Below, piece by piece: positions 1 through 5,882 of a stretch of 6,868 nucleotides of DNA. The translations under genes were made by a program, and so were the position numbers. Position 1 is the first letter of the stretch. The number at the start of each line of letters is the position of its first letter. The notes under the pieces were generated by a model. That model ran no database searches. It saw nothing but the letters and a program-made list of their open reading frames with translations, and had not been told where the DNA came from. The DNA comes from Alphaproteobacteria bacterium (GTDB lineage: Bacteria; Pseudomonadota; Alphaproteobacteria; Sphingomonadales; Sphingomonadaceae), in assembly GCA_028293005.1 (NCBI GenBank), contig JAQGLH010000270.1, positions 1 to 6,868 of the forward strand, written 5' to 3'.

Positions 1-113
1 AACGCCCACAACAGGGTCTCCTCGCCGTCGGCCGATGCGACCTGCGCAAGCGCGGTGCCCCAGGCGCCGCCGCCGATGATCCCGATCCGCCCGATCGCCG
101 CTGCCCCGCTCAC
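1..113 (-). CDS. gpsA: NAD(P)-dependent glycerol-3-phosphate dehydrogenase, N-terminal part only
   Basis: Partial gene: the first 37 codons are present and the rest lies beyond the left edge. Translation of the reverse complement shows a hydrophobic first strand followed by [10 protein letters not shown] at residues 14-23, the dinucleotide-binding glycine loop (G14-x-G16-x-x-G19) in the form typical of GpsA. The family is cytoplasmic and reduces dihydroxyacetone phosphate to sn-glycerol-3-phosphate, the backbone precursor of phospholipids. I chose the GTG at 113-111 because no ATG is available in this stretch and the glycine loop then sits about 13 residues from the start, as usual for the family. 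The GTG overlaps the TGA stop of tsaD as GTGA, so the two genes are probably co-transcribed and translationally coupled. The family call rests on a short piece but the motif is distinctive. Confidence 0.88.
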   Translation of the reverse strand, partial: MSGAAAIGRIGIIGGGAWGTALAQVASADGEETLLWA

Positions 114-1144
114 GCCTTGACCCCCGCCCCGCGCGCCTTTTCGGCGCCGGGGTCGAGCGGCCAGCGGGCGCGCGCCGGCGCGTCGAGCGCGTCGATCAGG
201 CCCGCCTCGAAGCGGAGCCCTCCGGCCCAGGCGATCATCGCCGCATTGTCGGTGCACAGCCACAACGGCGGCGCGATGAACGGCAGACCGTGCGTCGCCG
301 CAAGCTCGGCCAGCGCAAGGCGGATGCGGTGGTTGGCGGCGACGCCGCCGGCCACCACCAGAGCGGTCGCGCCATCGGCACGCGCCAGCGCCCGCCCGGT
401 ACGATCGACCAGGCAATCGACCACCGCCTGCTGGAACGACGCGGCGATGTCCTCGGCGCGATAGGCGTTGCTGTCGCGCGCGCGCAGCACCGCGCTCTTG
501 AGCCCGGCGAACGAGAAATGCGGTTCACCCGATCCGACCAGAGGACGCGGCAACGGCACCGCTTGCGGGTCGCCCGCGGCAGCGGCGCGCTCGATCGCCG
601 GCCCTCCCGGAAAGCCGAGCCCGAGCAATTTCGCGCTCTTGTCGAACGCCTCGCCGGCGGCGTCGTCGATCGTCGTCGCGAGGCGGCGGTAGCGGCCGAC
701 CCCCTCGACGAGCAGCAATTGGCAATGCCCCCCCGAGACGAGCAGCAGCAGATAGGGAAAAGCGAGATCGGGCTGCGAGAGCATCGGCGACAGCGCATGG
801 CCCTCGAGATGGTTGACCGCGACCAGCGGCTTGCGCGCGGCAAAAGCAAGGCCCTTGGCCATGACGAGCCCGACCATCACGCCGCCGATCAGACCGGGCC
901 CCGCGGTCGCTGCGATCGCATCGACGTCGGCGAGATCGACGCGCGCCTCTTCGAGCACGTCGACGACGAGCTGCGGCAGGATCTCGACATGCGCGCGCGC
1001 GGCGATCTCGGGCACCACCCCGCCAAAGGGACGATGCTCGTCTTCCTGACCGGCCAATTTGTGCGCGAGGATGCGACGGCCGGTGGTGACCAGCGCCGCC
1101 GCGGTCTCGTCGCAGCTCGATTCGATGCCGAGGATCAGGCTCAT
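110..1144 (-). CDS. tsaD: tRNA N6-adenosine threonylcarbamoyltransferase TsaD
   Basis: A 344-residue protein, normal length for TsaD/Gcp. It transfers the threonylcarbamoyl group from threonylcarbamoyl-AMP to A37 of ANN-decoding tRNAs (t6A), working in the cytoplasm with TsaB and TsaE after TsaC makes the intermediate. Visible motifs of the actin/Hsp70-like ATPase fold are GIESSCDET (6-14), the metal-binding NHLEGH (111-116), the SGGH loop (137-140), [10 protein letters not shown] (160-169), VAGGVAAN (264-271) and CTDNAAM (297-303), whose Asp (D299) is the other metal ligand. The frame stays open far upstream, antisense to hemC, but the ATG at 1144 begins [10 protein letters not shown], the normal family N-terminus, and has a Shine-Dalgarno-like AGGGAAG six bases upstream. 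It diverges from hemC and its TGA overlaps the GTG start of gpsA. Confidence 0.97.
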   Translation of the reverse strand: MSLILGIESSCDETAAALVTTGRRILAHKLAGQEDEHRPFGGVVPEIAARAHVEILPQLVVDVLEEARVDLADVDAIAATAGPGLIGGVMVGLVMAKGLAFAARKPLVAVNHLEGHALSPMLSQPDLAFPYLLLLVSGGHCQLLLVEGVGRYRRLATTIDDAAGEAFDKSAKLLGLGFPGGPAIERAAAAGDPQAVPLPRPLVGSGEPHFSFAGLKSAVLRARDSNAYRAEDIAASFQQAVVDCLVDRTGRALARADGATALVVAGGVAANHRIRLALAELAATHGLPFIAPPLWLCTDNAAMIAWAGGLRFEAGLIDALDAPARARWPLDPGAEKARGAGVKA

Positions 1145-1189
1145 CGCTGGCTTCCCTGCCACCGGGGAAGCGGCTAGCACAAGCGCCGC
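1145..1189. promoter_or_regulatory. 45-base divergent intergenic region between tsaD and hemC
   Basis: This gap separates two divergently read genes and should hold, or overlap with, the start signals of both. On the minus strand AGGGAAG (1157-1151) is a good ribosome binding site for tsaD. On the plus strand the nearest purine-rich run, GGGGAAG at about 1164-1170, is roughly 20 bases from the hemC ATG, too far for a classical site, so hemC may be read with a weak or absent Shine-Dalgarno. I see no clear -35/-10 pair. The gap is so short that at least one promoter must reach into coding sequence. The regulatory role is inferred from gene orientation. Confidence 0.45.
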
Positions 1190-2107
1190 ATGGAAAAGCC
1201 CTTTCGCATCGGAACGCGCGGCTCCCCGCTCGCGCTTGCCCAGGCCCGGCTGGTGGCCGATGCGCTGCGCGCCGCGCATGGCTGGAACGAGCATCGCATC
1301 GAGCTGGTCCCGATCACGACGACCGGCGATATGATCCAGGACCGGCCACTGTACGAGCTTGGCGGCAAGGCGCTGTGGACCAAGGAGCTCGATCGCGCCT
1401 TGCTCGAGGGCCGTACCGACATTTCGGTGCATTCGATGAAGGACGTCGAGACGGTGCGTCCGGTCGAGCTTGAGATCATTGCGATGCTGCCGCGCGCCGA
1501 CGTCCGCGACCGGCTGGTCGGCGCACAAGGCATCGCGGCGCTCCCGCCCGGCGCCCGCGTCGGCACCTCCTCGCCGCGGCGTGCCGCGCAACTGCTGTGC
1601 CGCCGCCCCGACCTTGCGATCGTCCCCTTCCGCGGCAATGTCGCGACGCGGTTGGCGAAGCTCGAGCGCGGCGATGCGGATGCGACCCTGCTCGCCGCTG
1701 CCGGGCTCGTCCGCCTCGGCCAGGACGAAGTCGGCTCGCCGATCGAAACCGACGAGCTGCTGCCCGCCCCCGCGCAGGGTGCGGTCGGGATCGAGATCGC
1801 AGCCACGAACGGCGAGGCGCGGCGGCTGGTCGAGCCGATCGATCATCCCGTCACCCATTTCTGCATCGCGGCCGAGCGGCGTTTGCTGGCGGGACTTGGC
1901 GGCACCTGCCGCTCGCCGGTGGCAGCGCTCGCCGTCGCCGAGGCGGAGCTGATCCGGCTCAGCGTCGAGATACTCACCGCGGACGGCAGCGAGGTCGAGC
2001 AAGCGCAGATCATGTTTCCGGCCGGCGACGAAGCGGCGCCCGGCGACCTTGCCCGCCGGCTGCTGGAGCGCGCCTCGCCGGCGCTGCGCGCGCTCTTCGC
2101 CCGATGA
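1190..2107 (+). CDS. hemC: Hydroxymethylbilane synthase (porphobilinogen deaminase)
   Basis: A 305-residue cytoplasmic enzyme, close to the usual 305-315 residues. It polymerises four porphobilinogen molecules into hydroxymethylbilane, the linear tetrapyrrole used by HemD. Family landmarks are all present: the N-terminal [14 protein letters not shown] (6-19), TTGD (44-47), HSMKDV (81-86) with the catalytic Asp at D85, GTSSPRR (125-131) with arginines that bind substrate carboxylates, RGNV (148-151), LPAPAQGA (191-198), and GGTCRSPVA (237-245), where C240 should carry the dipyrromethane cofactor. The ATG at 1190 places the first strand at the expected distance. It is the first gene of the plus-strand heme cluster; its TGA stop overlaps the ATG of a tiny frame leading into hemD. 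Confidence 0.97.
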   Translation: MEKPFRIGTRGSPLALAQARLVADALRAAHGWNEHRIELVPITTTGDMIQDRPLYELGGKALWTKELDRALLEGRTDISVHSMKDVETVRPVELEIIAMLPRADVRDRLVGAQGIAALPPGARVGTSSPRRAAQLLCRRPDLAIVPFRGNVATRLAKLERGDADATLLAAAGLVRLGQDEVGSPIETDELLPAPAQGAVGIEIAATNGEARRLVEPIDHPVTHFCIAAERRLLAGLGGTCRSPVAALAVAEAELIRLSVEILTADGSEVEQAQIMFPAGDEAAPGDLARRLLERASPALRALFAR

Positions 2108-2136
2108 CGGGCTGTCCAACGGCGAGGCCGGCGTGA
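2104..2136 (+). other. Ten-codon frame bridging hemC and hemD (possible translational-coupling leader)
   Basis: An ATG at 2104-2106 overlaps the hemC stop as ATGA and opens the frame [10 protein letters not shown], ending at TGA 2134-2136. That stop overlaps the GTG start of hemD at 2133-2135 as GTGA. A ribosome ending hemC could therefore restart, read ten codons and restart again at hemD. The overlaps are seen directly; expression and function are inference. A simple 25-base gap between hemC and hemD with an accidental ATG is the alternative. Confidence 0.3.
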
Positions 2137-2846
2137 CCGGCATCCTGATCGTTCGGTCCGAACCGGGCGGCGGCGAAACTGCCGCGCGTGCCGCCGCGCG
2201 CGGGATCGAGGCGGTGGTGGCGCCGATCTTCGAAACCCGCCCGATCGCATGGGAACCTCCGCATCCGGGCTATGCGCAGGCGGTGATGCTGACCAGCGCC
2301 AATGCCGCGCGCCTCGCCGGACCTGGCCTCGCGGCGCTGACCCGCCTTCGCTGCTATGCGGTCGGCGAGCGTACCGCCGTCGAGGCGCGAAGCGCCGGCT
2401 TCGGTGACGTCAAGGTGGGTGAAGGCGATGGGGAGCAATTGCTGGCGCTGATGGCGCGGGACGGAATGACGAGTGCGTTCCACCTCTGCGGACGCGAGCA
2501 TCGCCGACTGGAATGGCCCGGCGTCACGTTGACGCGGCGCATCGTCTATGCGGCGGACGCGCTCGATCGTCTTCCGGATACGGCTGCCGCGGCGCTCGGT
2601 GGCGGCGCGGTCGCGCTGCTTCATTCGCCGCGCGCCGCGCGCCATTTCGCGTCGCTCGCCGACAACGCGGGGTTGCGCCGCGCGGCGATCCGCATCGCCG
2701 CGATCAGCGATCGAGCGGCCGAGGCGGCCGGCGACGGCTGGAAGCAGAAGGCGGTCAGCCGCTCGCCACGCGACGAGGCATTGCTGGAGCTTGCCGCCGA
2801 GCTGTGCAAGACTGGCCTCCACCGCGGCACGGGAATGGCTGGATGA
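2133..2846 (+). CDS. hemD: Uroporphyrinogen-III synthase
   Basis: A 237-residue cytoplasmic enzyme of normal length for HemD, a poorly conserved family. It cyclises hydroxymethylbilane with inversion of ring D to give uroporphyrinogen III, the branch point to heme, siroheme and cobalamin. Visible landmarks are [10 protein letters not shown] (4-13), the first strand with the conserved R-x-E/P pattern; APIFE (30-34); LTSANA (53-58); AVGERTA (76-82); LLHSPRAAR (162-170); and [10 protein letters not shown] (190-199). These fit the two-lobed fold. I chose GTG at 2133 because the family motif starts only a few residues later and a GAGG (2124-2127) lies five bases upstream; an in-frame ATG at 2049 would add 28 residues lying inside hemC. 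The stop overlaps the start of the next gene as ATGA. Identity is supported by position after hemC as well as by motifs. Confidence 0.93.
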   Translation: MTGILIVRSEPGGGETAARAAARGIEAVVAPIFETRPIAWEPPHPGYAQAVMLTSANAARLAGPGLAALTRLRCYAVGERTAVEARSAGFGDVKVGEGDGEQLLALMARDGMTSAFHLCGREHRRLEWPGVTLTRRIVYAADALDRLPDTAAAALGGGAVALLHSPRAARHFASLADNAGLRRAAIRIAAISDRAAEAAGDGWKQKAVSRSPRDEALLELAAELCKTGLHRGTGMAG

Positions 2847-3751
2847 GCAGCGACTATTATCAGACCGAAAGTGAAGCACGGCCGCGAGGGTCGCTGCTGC
2901 CGCGTTTTTTCTTCCCGGTGCTGTTCTTCATAGCAGGCGCTGCGGGCATGGGTTGGCTCCTAAGCCGCTGGACCGCCGCCGCCTCGCTGATCGGCGTTGC
3001 GCCGCCGCCGCCGCAGGTGGTCGCGGTCCGTCCCGCCGCGGCGGTGCCGGCACCGGCGGCGATTACCGGCGAGACGCAGCGGCTGGTGATCGATCCCGAG
3101 ACCAGCCGGCGCGTGATGCGCCTTGAGCAGAGGATGAGCGAGCTCAATGCCCAGGCGCGGACGGCGGTCGGCAACGCCGATCGCGCCGAAGGCCTGCTGG
3201 TCGCCTTTGCGGCGCGGCGTGCGCTCGATCGTGGTGTCGGGCTGGGTTATCTCGAGGGCTTGCTCCGGCAGCGGTTCGGGGCGAGCCAAGCGCAGGCGGT
3301 CGGCACGATCATCACCGCCTCGCGTCAGCCGGTGACGCTCGAGGCGCTGCAGGAGGGATTGCAGCAGGTCGGACCCGAGCTGACGGGCGGCGGACCGAAC
3401 CAGAATTGGCTGACTGCGCTCAAGGCCGAATTCAACGGCCTGGTCACGATCCGCAAGAGCGGGACGCCGTCGACGATGCCGGACGAACGGCTGAAGCGCG
3501 CCACACGACGCCTGGAAGCCGGCCAGGTCGACGTCGCGCTCGCCGAGGTGCTGCGCATGCCGGGCCGGGACAATGCCGGCGAATGGCTCGCGCAGGCGCG
3601 CCGTTACGTCGCCGCGCGCCACGCGCTCGATACGGTCGAGACGGCGGCGCTGCTCGATCCCCGCGCGCTGCGGCGGCCACCAAGCGCCGTGCAACCTCCG
3701 GCCCCGGCCCCGACCCCGGCTGGGGTTGCGGCGCCGGCTGCGGCGCAATAA
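2843..3751 (+). CDS. Single-pass inner-membrane protein of the Mic60/mitofilin (HemX-like) group
   Basis: A 302-residue protein. In order: a short charged N-terminus (1-21, ending PRGSLLPR), one clear transmembrane helix at about 22-41 (FFFPVLFFIAGAAGMGWLL), a Pro/Ala-rich linker (54-75), a short helical, possibly coiled-coil stretch (about 83-125), an all-helical domain (about 115-272), and a disordered Pro/Ala tail (278-302). This architecture plus the position directly after hemD matches the alphaproteobacterial mitofilin/Mic60 homologues, which bend or organise the inner membrane, and the topologically similar HemX of enterobacterial hem operons. The coiled coil is much shorter than in longer bacterial Mic60 proteins, so this would be a compact form. 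The ATG at 2843 overlaps the hemD stop as ATGA and has GGGAA at 2831-2835, seven bases away; the start falls just ahead of the membrane anchor. The topology is seen directly; the family assignment is inferred from architecture and context, and the function is unproven. Confidence 0.7.
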   Translation: MSSDYYQTESEARPRGSLLPRFFFPVLFFIAGAAGMGWLLSRWTAAASLIGVAPPPPQVVAVRPAAAVPAPAAITGETQRLVIDPETSRRVMRLEQRMSELNAQARTAVGNADRAEGLLVAFAARRALDRGVGLGYLEGLLRQRFGASQAQAVGTIITASRQPVTLEALQEGLQQVGPELTGGGPNQNWLTALKAEFNGLVTIRKSGTPSTMPDERLKRATRRLEAGQVDVALAEVLRMPGRDNAGEWLAQARRYVAARHALDTVETAALLDPRALRRPPSAVQPPAPAPTPAGVAAPAAAQ

Positions 3752-3857
3752 CGTCCGCGCTGCAGGCCGCCCGTGAAAAAATTCGCAAGGGACTTGTTCC
3801 GCGCTTCGCGCTTGATCAAGATCGCCGCCGCATGACCGATCAACCTCGCCGCAGCCG
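3752..3857 (+). promoter_or_regulatory. Intergenic region upstream of the GT2 gene, possible weak promoter
   Basis: This is the longest gap in the window and is locally richer in A/T (GAAAAAATTC at 3775-3784). A candidate promoter is TTGTTC (3794-3799), a 17-base spacer and CAAGAT (3817-3822), with weak consensus match. The perfect palindrome CTTGATCAAG lies at 3811-3820 within it. A nine-codon frame (ATG at 3832) ends with a stop overlapping the GT2 start. No Shine-Dalgarno precedes the GT2 ATG and I see no intrinsic terminator for the heme operon. Because the upstream genes point the same way, read-through from them is also possible. Confidence 0.25.
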
Positions 3858-4937
3858 ATGACCTCGCATTCGCCGAATGACCAGGTGCGTCTGAGCGTCG
3901 TCATGCCGGTCCGCAACGCACTGCCCCATCTCGACGCGGCGATCAGCAGCATATTGGGACAAAGCTTCGGCGATTTCGAGTTCGTGATCGGCGACGACGG
4001 ATCGACCGACGGATCGTTCGAGGCGCTGCAGGCGTGGGCGGGGCGCGACGCGCGCATCCGATTGTTCCGCTCCGACCAGCGCCTCGGGCCGGCGCGCAGT
4101 TCGAATTGGGTGGTCGGCAATGCTCGTGCGCCGATCATCGCCCGGATGGACGGCGATGATATCGTCCACCCCGAACGGCTGGAGCGGCAGCTCAAGATCC
4201 TCGATCGGCACCCCGAAACCGCGCTGGTGGGCGCGCTGTGGACGGCGATCGACCAGGCCGGGCGGCCGGTCCGGCCGCGCGATGGTTGGCGTCTGGCACG
4301 GCGGTCGCCGTTCGCGCCCTTCCCGCACGGCTCGATTATGTTCCGCCGCATCGATTTCGATCGGATCGGCGGTTACCGGCCCGAGTGCGATTATTGGGAG
4401 GATCTCGACCTCTTCCTGCGCTTTGCGGCGCGGGCACCGGTGCTGGTGCTTCCCGACGCTCTTTATCAATATCGCGTCGCCGACACGAGCACGCGCCTCG
4501 CCTCCGACCAGGAGCGCGTCGAGAATGCGGTCGACCTGATGTACCGGTGCATGGAGGACTATCGCATGACCGGCAGCTACGAGGACCTGCTCGCCGCCGA
4601 AGATGGCCGGGCTCCGCAAAGATTGCGGCCCGAGACGTTCACCTCGTTGGGCTCGAGCCGGCTGTGGGCGGGCCGCAAGCCGCAGATCCTGCGCCGCCTG
4701 TGGCAGCGCGGACAGCTGGGCGTCGATCAGCCCACCGCCAAGGCCTTGGTTTGGGCGCTGTGGGCGGAGCTGAGCCCGAAGTCGTTGAGGCTCGTCCTCC
4801 AGACCTTGGTGCGGCTGCGCGACCGCCGCGTCGCAAGGCGCTTCGCCGACGGCAAGCCACACCCCTGGGCGATACCCAAGCCGACCGGGCATACGTCATC
4901 TCAACGCAAGGCCGGGCTGGATCGCAAAGCCGCTTGA
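3858..4937 (+). CDS. Family 2 glycosyltransferase (GT-A fold)
   Basis: A 359-residue soluble protein. The N-terminal GT-A domain (about 11-210) carries the classical GT2 signals: LSVVMPVRNALPHLDAAISS from residue 12, VIGDDGSTDGS (43-53) for nucleotide binding, ARMDGDDI (95-102) containing the DxD-type metal/nucleotide-sugar site, PHGSIMFRR (156-164), and YWEDLDLFLRF (179-189), whose ED pair (E181/D182) is at the usual catalytic-base position. The helical, basic C-terminal part (about 215-359) has no membrane helix and may dock on the membrane or on partners. Such enzymes transfer a sugar from a nucleotide donor in assembly of LPS O-chains, capsule or exopolysaccharide; donor and acceptor cannot be read here. 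The ATG at 3858 has no Shine-Dalgarno and overlaps, as ATGA, the stop of a nine-codon frame; a GTG at codon 10 is an alternative start. It converges on the radical SAM gene with a 31-base gap. Confidence 0.93.
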   Translation: MTSHSPNDQVRLSVVMPVRNALPHLDAAISSILGQSFGDFEFVIGDDGSTDGSFEALQAWAGRDARIRLFRSDQRLGPARSSNWVVGNARAPIIARMDGDDIVHPERLERQLKILDRHPETALVGALWTAIDQAGRPVRPRDGWRLARRSPFAPFPHGSIMFRRIDFDRIGGYRPECDYWEDLDLFLRFAARAPVLVLPDALYQYRVADTSTRLASDQERVENAVDLMYRCMEDYRMTGSYEDLLAAEDGRAPQRLRPETFTSLGSSRLWAGRKPQILRRLWQRGQLGVDQPTAKALVWALWAELSPKSLRLVLQTLVRLRDRRVARRFADGKPHPWAIPKPTGHTSSQRKAGLDRKAA

Positions 4938-4968
4938 GCGGAAGGCGAGACCCGCGCCGGCAGAGATC

Positions 4969-5796
4969 TCAAACCGGCTGCAGCGGTCCGTTCGCGCGCA
5001 GCGGCGACGCCAGCGCAAAACGCTCCGGGGCGGCGGTGCACATCGCGCAAATAGGCTCCTCCTGACGCGCGAAGAAGGCGGCGAGCTCGGCATCGGAGCA
5101 GCCCGCGACGAGCGGCTGGTAATCGAGATACGGCCGCCATTCGTCCGAAAGGCGATATTTCGAATCCTGCATCGGCAAATAGGCAATTGGCCCGCATTTC
5201 GCGATCGCGCCGTCGAGCAATTGCGGGCAGTGCTTGGCCGGGCAATGCTCCCAGCTCGAGCGTGGATCATCGTCCTTGAACGGCGCCATCGCCGCCCCGA
5301 AGCCGTTGTAGCGGCGAGTCCAATTGGCGTAGCTGTGCACCAGGCCGACATTGATGCCGTAGCGGCGGATCCATTCACGCAGCAGCCTGAACACCGGCTC
5401 GAGCCGTTCGCGATAGGCATCGGAGGCGTGATGGATCGAGACCTCGAGCACTGCATTGTCCGCCGCAGCGAGACGGCGGGGAAGATCGGGATGGCGGTGC
5501 AACAGCAGCCCATTGGTCGCGATCCGCACCTGCGCCTTGGGCCACAGGCCGCGCACCAGCGGCACGAATTCGGCCAATTCGGGATGAATCGCGGGCTCTC
5601 CCCCGAGCAACGAGAATTTAGCCGGCGCGAGCCGCGCCGCCCACGGCTCCATCCAGCGCCGCGCCTCGTCGAGAGCAAGCAGCCCCTTGTGGCCATGGTC
5701 CGAATAATGTGAGCAGCTCTCGCACGCGAGATTGCAGCTGTGCGCGACGTGCAACTCGAGGTTGGAGATGGCGAGCGGCCGGTTTCTCACCAGCAC
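4969..5796 (-). CDS. Radical SAM enzyme with a Twitch-like single auxiliary cluster domain
   Basis: A 275-residue cytoplasmic protein. The radical SAM core shows CNLACESC (21-28) with C21, C25 and C28 in the CX3CX2C pattern that binds the SAM-cleaving [4Fe-4S] cluster, GGEP (65-68) for SAM binding, and RIATNGLLL (91-99). The C-terminal part has C185-x10-G196-x4-C201 and C250-x2-C253, the arrangement of a Twitch domain (shortened SPASM) holding one auxiliary cluster; C190 and C233 are further cysteines. Known Twitch enzymes include MoaA and the aminocyclitol dehydrogenase BtrN, of similar size. Lying directly downstream of a GT4 gene and facing a GT2 gene, it may oxidise or epimerise a sugar or modify another glycan component; this is inference. 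The start is taken as GTG at 5796 with AAAAGAG (5811-5805) eight bases upstream; GTG at 5790 is an alternative. The residue before the third cysteine is Ser (S27) rather than the usual aromatic. Confidence 0.88.
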   Translation of the reverse strand: MLVRNRPLAISNLELHVAHSCNLACESCSHYSDHGHKGLLALDEARRWMEPWAARLAPAKFSLLGGEPAIHPELAEFVPLVRGLWPKAQVRIATNGLLLHRHPDLPRRLAAADNAVLEVSIHHASDAYRERLEPVFRLLREWIRRYGINVGLVHSYANWTRRYNGFGAAMAPFKDDDPRSSWEHCPAKHCPQLLDGAIAKCGPIAYLPMQDSKYRLSDEWRPYLDYQPLVAGCSDAELAAFFARQEEPICAMCTAAPERFALASPLRANGPLQPV

Positions 5797-5804
5797 GTCA
5801 TAAG

Positions 5805-5825
5805 CTCTTTTCGCGGTCCCCGCGA
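5805..5825 (-). promoter_or_regulatory. Ribosome binding site abutting a small perfect hairpin, upstream of the radical SAM gene
   Basis: Read on the minus strand, TCGCGG-GGA-CCGCGA (5825-5811) forms a six-base-pair, GC-rich stem with a three-base loop. It runs straight into AAAAGAG (5811-5805), the likely ribosome binding site for the GTG at 5796. The hairpin could shield the site or protect a processed mRNA end. It is not an intrinsic terminator for the upstream GT4 gene because no T-run follows on the minus strand. The pairing is seen directly; the role is inferred. Confidence 0.35.
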
Positions 5826-5857
5826 GTCACGGCCGCTTGTCTCGACGGCAAGAATCC

Positions 5858-5882
5858 CAGCGGCAATATGTCAGCGGCAATA
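5858..5882. repeat. Short direct repeat (11 bases, 14-base period) at the GT4 stop codon
   Basis: The sequence CAGCGGCAATA occurs at 5858-5868 and again at 5872-5882, separated by TGT. On the coding (minus) strand the second copy encodes the last Tyr-Cys-Arg codons of the GT4 protein and part of its TGA stop; the first copy lies just past the stop. This looks like a small tandem duplication by replication slippage. It leaves the GT4 frame intact because it falls after the stop. Confidence 0.6.

Noticed and set aside
290..1177. A 295-codon plus-strand open frame antisense to tsaD
   Set aside because: Low-complexity, Arg-rich, with no recognisable domain; tsaD is unequivocal on the other strand.
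2049..2132. A 28-residue N-terminal extension of HemD from an ATG inside hemC
   Set aside because: The HemD fold begins at the ILIVRSEP strand; the extra residues are Arg/Pro-rich and overlap hemC in another frame.
1145..2143. Upstream extension of the TsaD frame by about 330 codons, antisense to hemC
   Set aside because: TsaD family proteins begin at the ILGIESS motif, which fits the ATG at 1144 with its ribosome binding site; the extension is Arg/Gly/Asp-rich and lies antisense to a well-conserved hemC. GC-rich codons leave few stops on the opposite strand.
2010..2879. A 289-codon minus-strand open frame antisense to hemD
   Set aside because: hemD has family motifs and fits the operon; the antisense protein is Arg/Ala-rich with no domain.
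3726..3748. Imperfect nine-pair stem with one mismatch at the end of the membrane-protein gene, considered as a terminator
   Set aside because: It lies inside the coding sequence, has no following T-run, and is built from Ala codons (GCG/GCC) that pair easily by chance.
2960..4351. A 463-codon minus-strand open frame across the membrane-protein gene and GT2
   Set aside because: Composition is typical of a GC-rich antisense shadow, and it crosses two well-supported genes and an intergenic gap.
3840..4892. A 350-codon minus-strand open frame antisense to GT2
   Set aside because: GT2 carries all catalytic motifs on the plus strand; the antisense product shows none.
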